DNA of 64,000 bases, from contig NZ_JAULBL010000002.1 of assembly GCF_030512175.1 (NCBI RefSeq), forward strand, positions 1,362,149 to 1,426,148, read 5' to 3'. The number at the start of each line of letters is the position of its first letter. Within the stretch, counting starts at the first letter, position 1. The DNA comes from Paeniglutamicibacter sulfureus. Lineage in GTDB: Bacteria > Actinomycetota > Actinomycetes > Actinomycetales > Micrococcaceae. A model generated the notes under the pieces. That model saw only the letters and a list, made by a program, of their open reading frames with translations, did not search any database and was not told the origin of the DNA. Below, in pieces: positions 8,299 through 16,009 of the stretch. The position numbers and the translations under genes are program-made.

Positions 8299-10244
8299 AC
8301 GCCGTAGGGGCGCCTCCGGTCCGGCAACGTCTCGGTGGACCAGGGAGCGATCCATTCGCCGGTGCCCTCCGAGGGATCGAGGATGCCTTTTTCCAACCAG
8401 GTGAAGTCCCCGGCGAGCACCTTCTTGGACAGTTTCCGATCGGTCTTGTCGCTGTTGGCCCACAGGTCCCGGAACAGGGCCTCGCAGCGGTGCTCGGCCT
8501 GTTCGCAGAACGCCAGGGCCAGAAGCTCGGCCGAGGCCGCGTTGGCCGGGTCCCGCGTTCGCATGAGCTCGACCCGGGAAATGCAGGCCGCCATGGCAAA
8601 GAGCTCAGCCCCCACGTCAACGACCCTTCCCAGGAACGCCTGGTGCTGTTCCATCCCCGCCTGCCACTTGGCCATGCCGGCGAAGGTGTGCCGGGCCAGG
8701 CGGCGCGAGGCCCGCTCGATGAAGCGCAGGTACTTGGCAAGCCTTCCGTGCTCCGCATAGGAGTTGGGAAGCAACCCCGACCCCACGGCGAGGGTCGGCA
8801 GCCACTTCGCGTAGAAGCCGGAGGCGCCCATGGCGGCCTTGGCTTTCGCCTGCAGGTCCGAGTCCTTGTCGGCAAGTGCGCCGGCGGCCTTGAGGTGCGC
8901 GTCGACGGCCTCGCGGGCGATGAGCAGGTGCATGATCTCGGTGGAGCCCTCGAAAATGCGGTTGATGCGCAGGTCCCGGAGTGCCTGCTCCACGGGTACA
9001 GCGCGTTCCCCGCGGGCCCGCTGCGAGGCTGCTGTTTCGTAGCCGCGTCCGCCGCGGATCTGCAGCAGCTCGTCGGCGATCTTGTAGGAGACCTCCGAGG
9101 AGAAGAGCTTGGCCAGCGCGGCCTCGATGCGCACGTCCTTCATCCCGGCGTCGGCCAGGGCCGCGGAAAGCTCGAAGACCGACTCCAGGGCGAAGGTGCT
9201 GGCGGCAATGTAGGCGATTTTCTTGCCGACCGCCTCGTGCCCCCCAACGGGCCTGCCCCACTGGATGCGGGCGTTGGACCATTCGCGGGCGATCTTCAAC
9301 GACCATTTCCCGGCACCTGCGCACATCGCCGGAATAGACAGACGGCCGGTGTTCAGGGTGCTCAGTGCGATCTTCAGCCCGGCTCCCTCCTTTCCCAGGC
9401 GGTTGGCGGCCGGGACCCTGACGTCGTGGAAGCGGGTGACGCCGTTTTCGATGCCGCGCAGTCCCATGAAGGCGTTGCGGTTTTCCACGACGATTCCGGG
9501 GGAGTCCGCTTCGACCACGAAGGCGCTGATGCCGCCGCGGGCCGTGGTTCCGTCTGGCAGTTGGCGGGCCGGAACGGCGGCCATGACCACCAGCAGCTCT
9601 GCAACCACCCCGTTGGTGGTCCAGAGCTTGGCACCATTGATGAGGTAGCTTTGTCCATCGTCCGCGAGGACTGCGGTGGTGCCCAGTCGGGCCGGGTCGG
9701 ATCCCACGTCGTTTTCAGTCAGCAGGAAGGCCGAAATCGCTCCGGCGGCGCAGCGGGGGAGGAATGCCCGTTTTTGTTCCTCGGTGCCGAACATCTTCAC
9801 CGGTTCCGGAACCCCAATGGATTGATGGGCCGAGAGCAACGCGCCGAGGCTTGGACTCAGGGTGCCCAGGAGCATCAGCGCCCTGCCGTAGTCGGCGAGG
9901 TCCAGGCCCAGGCCCCCGTATTGGGTGGGAATCTTCATGCCAAAGGCGCCCACGTCGCGCAGGGCCTTGATGTATTCGTCGGGGATCCGGGACTCGCGTT
10001 CAATGACGCCCGGGTCGAAGTCCTTGACGGCCGTGCGCAGGGCCTCCATGAAGGCCGCGCCGCGTGCCGAGGCTTCGGGGTCGTGCTGTGGGTGGGGGTG
10101 GATCAGGCTCCAATCGAAAGCACCCATGTACAGGCCCTTGGCGAAGCTGGGCCGATCCCATCCCTGCTCGCGTGCGGCCTCGGCCACCTGCCGTGCGGTC
10201 TTCTCATCGATGCGTTCACCGGAGTGTTTTTCGTCAATGCTCAT
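8295..10244 (-). CDS. Acyl-CoA dehydrogenase (FadE-like, long form)
   Basis: Protein of 649 aa. Typical flavin dehydrogenase motifs are present: AFLLTENDVGSDPA (FAD/acyl binding), LRGIENGVTRFHDVRVP, and RIFEGSTEIMHLLIAR at the end of the catalytic domain. A roughly 150-residue C-terminal extension resembles the B. subtilis FadE/YusJ group rather than the 380-aa short forms. It would oxidise an acyl-CoA to the 2-enoyl-CoA and pass electrons to ETF. ATG 10244 is preceded by GGGGAAG; the earlier in-frame start at 10307 lacks a good site. It converges on the reductase gene, sharing the CTAG at the two stops. Confidence 0.9.
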   Translation of the reverse strand: MSIDEKHSGERIDEKTARQVAEAAREQGWDRPSFAKGLYMGAFDWSLIHPHPQHDPEASARGAAFMEALRTAVKDFDPGVIERESRIPDEYIKALRDVGAFGMKIPTQYGGLGLDLADYGRALMLLGTLSPSLGALLSAHQSIGVPEPVKMFGTEEQKRAFLPRCAAGAISAFLLTENDVGSDPARLGTTAVLADDGQSYLINGAKLWTTNGVVAELLVVMAAVPARQLPDGTTARGGISAFVVEADSPGIVVENRNAFMGLRGIENGVTRFHDVRVPAANRLGKEGAGLKIALSTLNTGRLSIPAMCAGAGKWSLKIAREWSNARIQWGRPVGGHEAVGKKIAYIAASTFALESVFELSAALADAGMKDVRIEAALAKLFSSEVSYKIADELLQIRGGRGYETAASQRARGERAVPVEQALRDLRINRIFEGSTEIMHLLIAREAVDAHLKAAGALADKDSDLQAKAKAAMGASGFYAKWLPTLAVGSGLLPNSYAEHGRLAKYLRFIERASRRLARHTFAGMAKWQAGMEQHQAFLGRVVDVGAELFAMAACISRVELMRTRDPANAASAELLALAFCEQAEHRCEALFRDLWANSDKTDRKLSKKVLAGDFTWLEKGILDPSEGTGEWIAPWSTETLPDRRRPYGV

Positions 10245-10413
10245 GGCGCTTCCCCTGTCGAAAACAAGGGGCCTGCCATGCGGACTCACAGGCCCCGACG
10301 TATTCATGTCAGCCTAGCCGCGGCCATCGGTTGCCGATAGGGGGGCTTCGGCGTCCTTTCCCGAGGCAGTGTAGGTCGGGGAAACTTTATGAAGCCGTCG
10401 AATTCCAATGCGG

Positions 10414-11085
10414 TTATGACTCCAGGGGGTCCAACCTCACGCAGCAGTGGTGCTGGTGCGTGGGTGGATCAAGGCAGACCCGGTATGGTGCTTCGGACCC
10501 GTCGACCACCGCCGTGAGCAGCTCGAGGTTCATGGAGCACACGGTGTCCCTGTGGTTTGCCGAAAGGTGGTGGAACGGACAGTCGAGGAGCTCGACAGAG
10601 CCGTCTCGGCGGACCTCCGGGCGGTATCCGTGATCCGCCAGCAGCTGGGTCAATGAGCCTGCGCGGGTGCCGATCACCTGTCCGGCCTCCCGGGCGACCT
10701 CCGCCAATACGGTGGTGACCGGCCGGTCTTCGGTGCCGGCCCTTTCGATGGCCTTTGCCATGAGGTCCGCGGCCAGGGCGTATTCGCGGTGCGGCACACT
10801 GGCCGCCACGTCCAGATGCGCGGCCGCGTAGAGCTTTGCCGGCCGTCCGGAACCCGGGCCGCCCTTTCCCTTAAGCCGGCGGAACTCCACGGTCAGCAGC
10901 CCTTGGTCGGCCAACTTGTCCAGCTGGAAGGCCACAGTGTTGCGGGGCCACCCGAGGGCCGCGGCGCACTCGTCCCGCCCCACGGCTGCCTCGCTGGTTC
11001 GCACGAATTCGTACACTGCCTTGCGTACCGGATCCGCCAATGCGGCCACGGCCGAGAGCCCTTGATCACCCGGTGGAAACTTCAT
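10414..11085 (-). CDS. SufR-like (COG2345) winged-helix regulator with C-terminal cysteines
   Basis: Protein of 223 aa. Residues about 10-75 are an ArsR/HTH_20-like winged helix (DECAAALGWPRNTVAFQLDKL) followed by the hallmark GSGRPAKLY. The C-terminal domain carries C169, C183, C204 and the pair C214-C215, spaced like the Fe-S ligands in SufR-type regulators. A [4Fe-4S] or other metal/redox sensor is therefore likely. It is divergent from the DoxX gene, with inverted repeats in the 96-bp gap. No suf operon is visible nearby, so its target is probably doxX and itself. The cysteine pattern is seen; cluster binding is inferred. Confidence 0.8.
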   Translation of the reverse strand: MKFPPGDQGLSAVAALADPVRKAVYEFVRTSEAAVGRDECAAALGWPRNTVAFQLDKLADQGLLTVEFRRLKGKGGPGSGRPAKLYAAAHLDVAASVPHREYALAADLMAKAIERAGTEDRPVTTVLAEVAREAGQVIGTRAGSLTQLLADHGYRPEVRRDGSVELLDCPFHHLSANHRDTVCSMNLELLTAVVDGSEAPYRVCLDPPTHQHHCCVRLDPLES

Positions 11086-11116
11086 GGCTCCAGTGTAAAT
11101 CTAAAGCTAGTATCTG

Positions 11117-11167
11117 TTGACTTAGAGACGGCTGCGTTTCTAAAATTAGGCATCATCACTTTAGAAA
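11117..11167 (+). promoter_or_regulatory. doxX promoter with inverted repeat
   Basis: TTGACT (11117-11122) and TAAAAT (11141-11146) are separated by 18 bp. A perfect 8-bp inverted repeat, TTTCTAAA (11137-11144) and TTTAGAAA (11160-11167), covers the -10 and the start-site region. This is a natural operator for the divergent cysteine-rich regulator. Confidence 0.6.
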
Positions 11168-11181
11168 GAAGGGCCGACATC

Positions 11182-11589
11182 ATGGCCACTCACACAGTGA
11201 GTGCTGCAACCGAACGCAGCGCCAAGCTCAACCACCAAGCGTTCGTGCTCCTGCGAACCATCTTTACCGTCGCGCCGATCGTCTTCGGGCTCGACAAGTT
11301 CACCAACATCCTCACCGATTGGACGCAATACCTGGCACCCTTGGCCACCGACATCATCCCGGTCAGCCCACAGGTGTTCATGTACGTGGTCGGTGTCGTG
11401 GAGATCGTGGCCGGAATCCTGGTCGCGCTGCGCCCCAAGATTGGATCGTTGGTCGTCGCCCTCTGGCTGCTGGGCATCATCGTCAACCTGCTCGTGCTGC
11501 CGGGCTTCTTCGACGTCGCCCTGCGCGATTTCGGGTTGCTGGTAGGCGCACTGGCGCTGAACAGGCTTGCAACGGCACGCGGAGCCTAG
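11182..11589 (+). CDS. DoxX-like integral membrane protein
   Basis: Protein of 135 aa with four predicted membrane helices, as in the DoxX/DoxD family. Visible helices include LLRTIFTVAPIVFGLDKF, the segment around VFMYVVGVVEIVAGILVAL, and IGSLVVALWLLGIIVNLLV. Members are linked to respiratory quinone or thiol-oxidative stress functions, but biochemical roles vary. ATG 11182 follows AGAAAGAAGGG. The gene is monocistronic, with a strong hairpin about 50 bases downstream. Control by the adjacent SufR-like regulator would fit a redox-responsive membrane protein. Confidence 0.82.
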   Translation: MATHTVSAATERSAKLNHQAFVLLRTIFTVAPIVFGLDKFTNILTDWTQYLAPLATDIIPVSPQVFMYVVGVVEIVAGILVALRPKIGSLVVALWLLGIIVNLLVLPGFFDVALRDFGLLVGALALNRLATARGA

Positions 11590-12089
11590 CTAGCGCCCGC
11601 TTCGGCGACGGCCGGAGTTTCCATCCGCAAAGGATTTCAGGGTCGGGGAAGTTCAGGATGAACCTCCCCGGCCCTTCTTCGTGAAAACAGTGGGGGAAGG
11701 TCGACTTGTTCTTGCGTGTCTTGTTCTTGCGCATCTTCTTGCGCATCGCCGACTTTTTTCGGCGATGCCTCGGGTCCTGGGGCCAGCAACACGGTGGTGG
11801 GCGACGTCAGCCAACGAGGCGAGAGCCAGGCGGCAGTGAAGCGTGGTTCGGCTGCCCTACGACGCGGTTTCCTCTGCCGGGACTACTTCCTCAGGATCGG
11901 AATCCTATTTCGGGGCCCGGCCATTTTTCTTGTCCTGACTATTGGCATTGAGACAGAATGAGAGCGGCGAGGCACGCCGCGGCGCTGTTGCCGGCTTTGC
12001 CCGGCTACGCGCCCGCGAACCGCGGCAGCCCCCCTGGCTTCCACCCGAACATTGGTCGAGTACCGAAACATGGAAAGCGAACGATAACG
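11590..12089. other. 500-bp gene-free stretch with short repeats
   Basis: No convincing gene was found between doxX and the cupin gene. The stretch holds the doxX hairpin, a run of imperfect direct repeats of CTTGTTCTTGCG (about 11704-11745), and a perfect 10-bp inverted repeat, GCATCGCCGA (11743-11752) with TCGGCGATGC (11759-11768), around a T-rich loop. Open frames here are arginine- or lysine-rich translations of the repeats and lack family resemblance. Confidence 0.6.
11639..11675 (+). terminator. Terminator hairpin after doxX
   Basis: A 17-bp stem (11639-11655 with 11659-11675, one wobble and one mismatch) closes on a GGA loop. The U-tract after it is weak (TCTTC). Confidence 0.65.
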
Positions 12090-12374
12090 ATGACACGTCC
12101 TGCTGCCACTGCCACCATCCAGATTGAGAATGAGCGCATACGCGTCACCGAATGGCGTTTCGCCCCGGGGACGGAGACCGGCTGGCACGTCCATCCCGCA
12201 GACTACGTCGTGGTACCGATGTCCACTGGTGAGCTGGGCCTGGAGACAAGGGACGGTGTCGTCGTGAATTCCTTGCAGGCGGGGGTTTCCTACACCAGGG
12301 TCGCAGGCAGCGAGCACAATGTCTTCAACGACGCGGCCTCCGAGTTCGTGTTCGTGGAGATCGAACTCAAGTAG
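12090..12374 (+). CDS. Small cupin-domain protein
   Basis: Protein of 94 aa forming a single conserved cupin barrel. The metal motif is visible as ETGWHVHPADYVVVP (H-x-H) with the later histidine in VAGSEHNVF. Such stand-alone cupins bind small carboxylates or act in sugar or beta-alanine metabolism. Nothing in the sequence fixes the ligand. ATG 12090 has GGAAAG about 13 bases upstream, and a longer in-frame start at 11958 would add a proline/arginine-rich piece unlike the family. It is followed by a bidirectional terminator against the convergent aminotransferase. Confidence 0.75.
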   Translation: MTRPAATATIQIENERIRVTEWRFAPGTETGWHVHPADYVVVPMSTGELGLETRDGVVVNSLQAGVSYTRVAGSEHNVFNDAASEFVFVEIELK

Positions 12375-12429
12375 CCCGGCCTTCGCGCCGACAGGGACGG
12401 AGCTGGGGCGCGAAAGGACACCACAGCAG

Positions 12430-12474
12430 AGTAGGGGCGGGAGCCGATATAACCAATCGACTCCCGCCCCTACT
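12430..12474. terminator. Bidirectional terminator between cupin and aminotransferase
   Basis: A perfect 14-bp stem, AGTAGGGGCGGGAG (12430-12443) with its complement at 12461-12474, encloses a 17-base loop. The convergent arrangement makes a shared terminator likely. Confidence 0.75.
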
Positions 12475-12490
12475 GACGACCGAGCATTTT

Positions 12491-13918
12491 CTAGAAGTGG
12501 TTTTCCGCTTCGGTCAACACCGACCGCAGGATCGACTCCATCGCATCGAACTCCGGCGGGCCCACCGTCAGTGGCGGTGCCAATTGGATGACCGGGTCCC
12601 CGCGGTCATCGGCGCGGCAATACAAGCCGGCGTCAAAGAGTGCGGTGGAGAGGAAGCCGCGCAACAGGCGCTCGGACTCATCGTCATTGAACGTCTCCTT
12701 GGTCTTCTTGTCCTTGACCAACTCGATGCCGTAGAAGTAGCCGGCGCCGCGCACGTCCCCGACAATCGGCAGGTCCTTGAGCCTCTCCAGAGTGGACTTG
12801 AAGATCGGTGCATTGTCCTTGACCCGCTGGTTCAGGCCCTCGCGCTCGAAGATGTCCAAATTCGCCATCGCCACGGCTGCAGACACGGGGTGCCCGCCAA
12901 AGGTGTAGCCGTGATAGAACGTGGTGTCCCCGTGCTTGAACGGCTCGAAGAGCTTCTCCGAGGCGATCATGGCACCCAGCGGAGAGTAGCCGCTGGTCAT
13001 GCCCTTGGCGCAGGTGATGATGTCCGGCACGTAGCCGAAGTCATCGCAGGCGAACATCGAGCCGATGCGGCCGAAGGCACAGATGACCTCGTCAGAGACC
13101 AACAACACGTCGTACTCGTCGCAGATTTCGCGCACCCGCTGGAAGTATCCCGGCGGCGGCGGGAAGCAACCGCCGGAGTTCTGCACCGGTTCAAGGAAGA
13201 CCGCCGCTACGGAATCCGCCCCCTCGAACTCGATCGCCTCGCGGATGCGCTCGGCGGCCCACAGGCCGAAGTCCTTCTCGTTGTCGGCGAACTGCTCCGG
13301 GGCGCGGTAGAAGTTGGTGTTCGGCACCCGGAAGGTCCCGGGCACCAGCGGCTCGAATGGTGTCTTCATGTCCGGCAACGACGTGATGGCCAGAGCGCCC
13401 TGCGGGGTGCCATGGTAGGCAAGAGCGCGGGAAATGACCTTGTGCTTTCCCGGTTTTCCCTGCAGCTTGAAGTACTGCTTGGCTAACTTGAATGCCGATT
13501 CGACGGCTTCTCCGCCGCCGGTGGTGAAAAAGACGCGGTTAAGGTCGCCTGGTGCGTAGTTGGCCAGGCGCTCGGCCAGGTCGATGGCCGGTTCGTGCGC
13601 ATAGGACCACAGGGGCATGAAGGCCAGTTTCTCCGCCTGCTTGGCCGCGGCCTCGGCCAGCTCGGCCCTCCCGTGGCCGGCGTTGACGACAAAGAGGCCG
13701 GCCAGGCCGTCGATGTAGCTCTTGCCCGCATCGTCGTAGAGCATGTGCCCCTGGCCGCGGGTGATGATCGGGACTCGGGCCCCGCCCTGTAAGGGAGAGT
13801 GGCGAGCCATGTGCATCCACAGGTGGTCCCGGGCGGCCGATTGTCGGTCGGTTCCCAGGGGCGTGGAGCTGGTGGAGGTGCTGGTGGAGGTGCTGGCGGT
13901 GGTGCTTGAAATGCTCAT
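12491..13918 (-). CDS. Class III aminotransferase, putrescine/omega-amino acid type
   Basis: Protein of 475 aa, close to SpuC-like putrescine:pyruvate and beta-alanine:pyruvate aminotransferases. Fold type I features are seen: TTGGGEAVESAFKLA (cofactor phosphate), YHGTPQGAL, LVSDEVICAFGR (pyridine-binding Asp) and the PLP lysine in CAKGMTSGYSPLGA. It would move a terminal amino group from a diamine or omega-amino acid to pyruvate or 2-oxoglutarate. The Lrp gene upstream overlaps it by ATGA, and the potDABC importer is divergent, supporting polyamine catabolism. Its N-terminal 20 residues are an unusual Ser/Thr tract coded by a short tandem repeat. Confidence 0.87.
   Translation of the reverse strand: MSISSTTASTSTSTSTSSTPLGTDRQSAARDHLWMHMARHSPLQGGARVPIITRGQGHMLYDDAGKSYIDGLAGLFVVNAGHGRAELAEAAAKQAEKLAFMPLWSYAHEPAIDLAERLANYAPGDLNRVFFTTGGGEAVESAFKLAKQYFKLQGKPGKHKVISRALAYHGTPQGALAITSLPDMKTPFEPLVPGTFRVPNTNFYRAPEQFADNEKDFGLWAAERIREAIEFEGADSVAAVFLEPVQNSGGCFPPPPGYFQRVREICDEYDVLLVSDEVICAFGRIGSMFACDDFGYVPDIITCAKGMTSGYSPLGAMIASEKLFEPFKHGDTTFYHGYTFGGHPVSAAVAMANLDIFEREGLNQRVKDNAPIFKSTLERLKDLPIVGDVRGAGYFYGIELVKDKKTKETFNDDESERLLRGFLSTALFDAGLYCRADDRGDPVIQLAPPLTVGPPEFDAMESILRSVLTEAENHF
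13868..13903. repeat. Three tandem 12-bp units inside the aminotransferase N-terminus
   Basis: The unit GCTGGTGGAGGT occurs twice exactly (13868-13879, 13880-13891) and once with changes (13892-13903). On the coding strand it encodes alternating Ser and Thr. The unit length is a multiple of three, so gain or loss changes protein length, not frame. Confidence 0.85.
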
Positions 13919-14394
13919 CGGGTACCCCAGTTATATTCCTGTTTGCGTAGCGAGAGATACATGAACGTTTCGGTTTCACGTACCCCTTCCACGGATCGAA
14001 TTTCAGTGATGATACGAAGCAGGTCCTCATCATTGGCGCAAATGACTTCGGCAATGATGTCCGAAGGACCGGCCACCACAACGCAGTAGTCGACTTCGGG
14101 CAGGGCGGCGATCCGATCCGCTGTGGCAATGATGTCGCCGGTGGACCTAATGCCCAGCAGGGCCTGGCGCTTGAAGCCAAGCTGGAGGGGGTCGGTGACC
14201 GCAACCACCTGCATGACTTTGCTATCGACGAGTTTCTGGACCCGTTGCCGCACCGCGGCCTCGCTCAGGCCAACCGCTTTGCCGATCGCTGCGTAGGAAC
14301 GGCGACCGTCCTGCTGCAACTGCTCAATGATGGCCTTGGAGGTTTCATCCATGATGAAACCGTTGGATGCTCCGTTGGGTGGGGACTGGGTCAC
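13915..14394 (-). CDS. Lrp/AsnC-family regulator
   Basis: Protein of 159 aa, with the helix-turn-helix at about residues 15-65 (DGRRSYAAIGKAVGLSEAAVRQRV) and the RAM/ligand domain after it (ALPEVDYCVVVAGPSDIIAEV). The GTG start at 14394 has AGGAGG ten bases upstream; ATG 14352 is an internal alternative. It is translationally coupled to the aminotransferase and divergent from potD. Lrp-type proteins in this setting typically sense an amino acid and control the adjacent catabolic gene and importer. The effector is unknown. Confidence 0.9.
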   Translation of the reverse strand: MTQSPPNGASNGFIMDETSKAIIEQLQQDGRRSYAAIGKAVGLSEAAVRQRVQKLVDSKVMQVVAVTDPLQLGFKRQALLGIRSTGDIIATADRIAALPEVDYCVVVAGPSDIIAEVICANDEDLLRIITEIRSVEGVRETETFMYLSLRKQEYNWGTR

Positions 14395-14554
14395 TTCCTA
14401 TCGACCTCCTGATCGATCAGACGGGTGTCCGTGCTCCGCGACGCGGCCCCTGCCACATTGCTTGAGAATGAGCATAGCCCTAAGGAATCAGTTGTGGAAG
14501 GGTCGCCTCACGGTTGATTTCCTTCGTGTGCGAAATGTAAGTCAACGAAAACTA

Positions 14555-14591
14555 TTGTCAGCACAGATGATTCCTGACATGATCCATGTCA
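14555..14591 (+). promoter_or_regulatory. Candidate potD promoter and operator
   Basis: TTGTCA (14555-14560), a 17-bp gap and CATGAT (14578-14583) form a moderate promoter match. A perfect 7-bp inverted repeat, TGACATG-ATC-CATGTCA (14575-14591), covers the -10. It lies between the Lrp gene and potD and may be bound by the Lrp protein. Confidence 0.5.
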
Positions 14592-14670
14592 AGAGTCGAG
14601 CGTGACTGGGGTCACGATCACCCACTGCGCGTCAGGGGAAGACGCTGCCCAGTTGAAGGGGAATCCGAGA

Positions 14671-15906
14671 ATGTCCAACCAGAACCAGCGTGAGCTGCCC
14701 AGGGATCCAGCGGTACGGGCCCTGGTCCGGCAGGCGCAAAGAATCCAGCTCTCGCGACGCAAGTTGCTGGCCGGTGCCGGGGGCCTTGGGCTCGCGGCCT
14801 TCCTGGCCGCCTGCGGAACCGGAGGCACGGGAAGCAACACCGCGAGCAGCGCCAGCGCAGTGAGCGACTTGTCCCAAAGCGACAAGAACATCTTCTGGGC
14901 CAACTGGACCCTCTACCTGGACTACGACGATGAGGCCAAGAACTATCCGACGCTGGAGGACTTCACCAAGCGCACCGGAATCAAGGTGAACTACGCCGAG
15001 GACATCGACGGAAACGATTCCTATTACGGCAAGGTCCAGGCGCAGCTCGCGGCCGGGCAGGACATCGGGCAGGACATCATGACCCTGACCGACTGGATGG
15101 CCGGCCGCGTGATTCGCCAAGGGTTCACCCAGGAGCTGGACCATGCGAACATCCCCAATATCAAAAACCTGCTGCCGAGCTTGCAGGAAGTCGACTTCGA
15201 CCCGGGGCGCAAGAACTCGTTGACCTGGCAAAGCGGCTACGCGGGCATTGCCTATAACAAGGCAAAGTACCCCAAGGGCCTTCGGACGGTCTCAGACCTG
15301 TGGAATTCTGACCTCAAGGGCCGCATCACCGTACTCGATGAAATGCGCGACACCATGGGTCTGCTGATGCTCGACAACGGCGTGGACATCGCCGGCGGCT
15401 GGGGAGACACCGAATTCGCGGCCGCCACCGACGTGCTCTCCCAACAAATCGCCAACGGACAGATCCGACAGGTCAAGGGCAACTCCTACAAGGAAGACTT
15501 CATCTCCGGGGACGCAATTGCCGGAATAGTCTGGAGTGGCGACATCACCCAGATGAACTTCGAGAACGACGACCAGTGGGAGTTCGTGCTCCCGGAGGCA
15601 GGCGGAACGCTGTGGAGCGACAACCTCATGGTTCCCGTGGCATCTCCCCGCAAGGCCAATGCCGAAAAGCTGATGGACTACTACTACGAACCGGAGATCG
15701 CGGCCCAGGTGGCGGCCTACGTGAACTTCATTTCCCCGGTCCAGGGCGCCAAGGAGGCGATGGAAAAAATCGATCCGAGCCTGATGGACAATCCGTTGAT
15801 CTTCCCCTCTGAGTCCGATCTGGCCAAGGCACACGTGTTCAGGTCCCTGAGCGCCGAGGAAGAAACCAATTTCAACGGCCAGTTCCAGACATCGATCGGC
15901 GCTTGA
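14671..15906 (+). CDS. potD: Spermidine/putrescine-type ABC substrate-binding lipoprotein
   Basis: Protein of 411 aa. The N-terminus has a twin-arginine lipoprotein signal: SRRKLL at residues 29-33, a hydrophobic stretch, then AAC48, so it is probably exported folded by Tat and lipid-anchored. The mature part matches PotD/PotF: NWTLYLDYDDEAKNYPTLEDF near the N-terminus, then YYGKVQAQLAAGQDIGQDI and LTWQSGYAGIAYNK. ATG 14671 is preceded by GAAGGGG; an upstream in-frame start at 14602 lies in the operator region and is unlikely. It heads the importer operon and supplies substrate to PotABC. Polyamine is the default ligand, but the specificity is not proven. Confidence 0.88.
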   Translation: MSNQNQRELPRDPAVRALVRQAQRIQLSRRKLLAGAGGLGLAAFLAACGTGGTGSNTASSASAVSDLSQSDKNIFWANWTLYLDYDDEAKNYPTLEDFTKRTGIKVNYAEDIDGNDSYYGKVQAQLAAGQDIGQDIMTLTDWMAGRVIRQGFTQELDHANIPNIKNLLPSLQEVDFDPGRKNSLTWQSGYAGIAYNKAKYPKGLRTVSDLWNSDLKGRITVLDEMRDTMGLLMLDNGVDIAGGWGDTEFAAATDVLSQQIANGQIRQVKGNSYKEDFISGDAIAGIVWSGDITQMNFENDDQWEFVLPEAGGTLWSDNLMVPVASPRKANAEKLMDYYYEPEIAAQVAAYVNFISPVQGAKEAMEKIDPSLMDNPLIFPSESDLAKAHVFRSLSAEEETNFNGQFQTSIGA

Positions 15907-16009
15907 TGCCATTCCTCGGACACCGCCGGGCCTCGCACCGGCGACCCGTCCGCGGGATGGCCGAAACCCCGGTCCACAACGAGTCCCAGCAAGTGATTGG
16001 CGTCCGATA

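Noticed and set aside
8262-10340. 692-codon plus-strand frame
   Set aside because: It is antisense to a well-supported acyl-CoA dehydrogenase and has no recognisable domain.
11706-11961. Two overlapping 81-codon frames in the gap after doxX
   Set aside because: They translate the short direct repeats and hairpin into low-complexity peptides; no ribosome site or conservation signal.
13868-13903. Possible CRISPR-like array
   Set aside because: The repeats are 12 bp, adjacent without spacers and lie inside a coding sequence; no cas genes are present.
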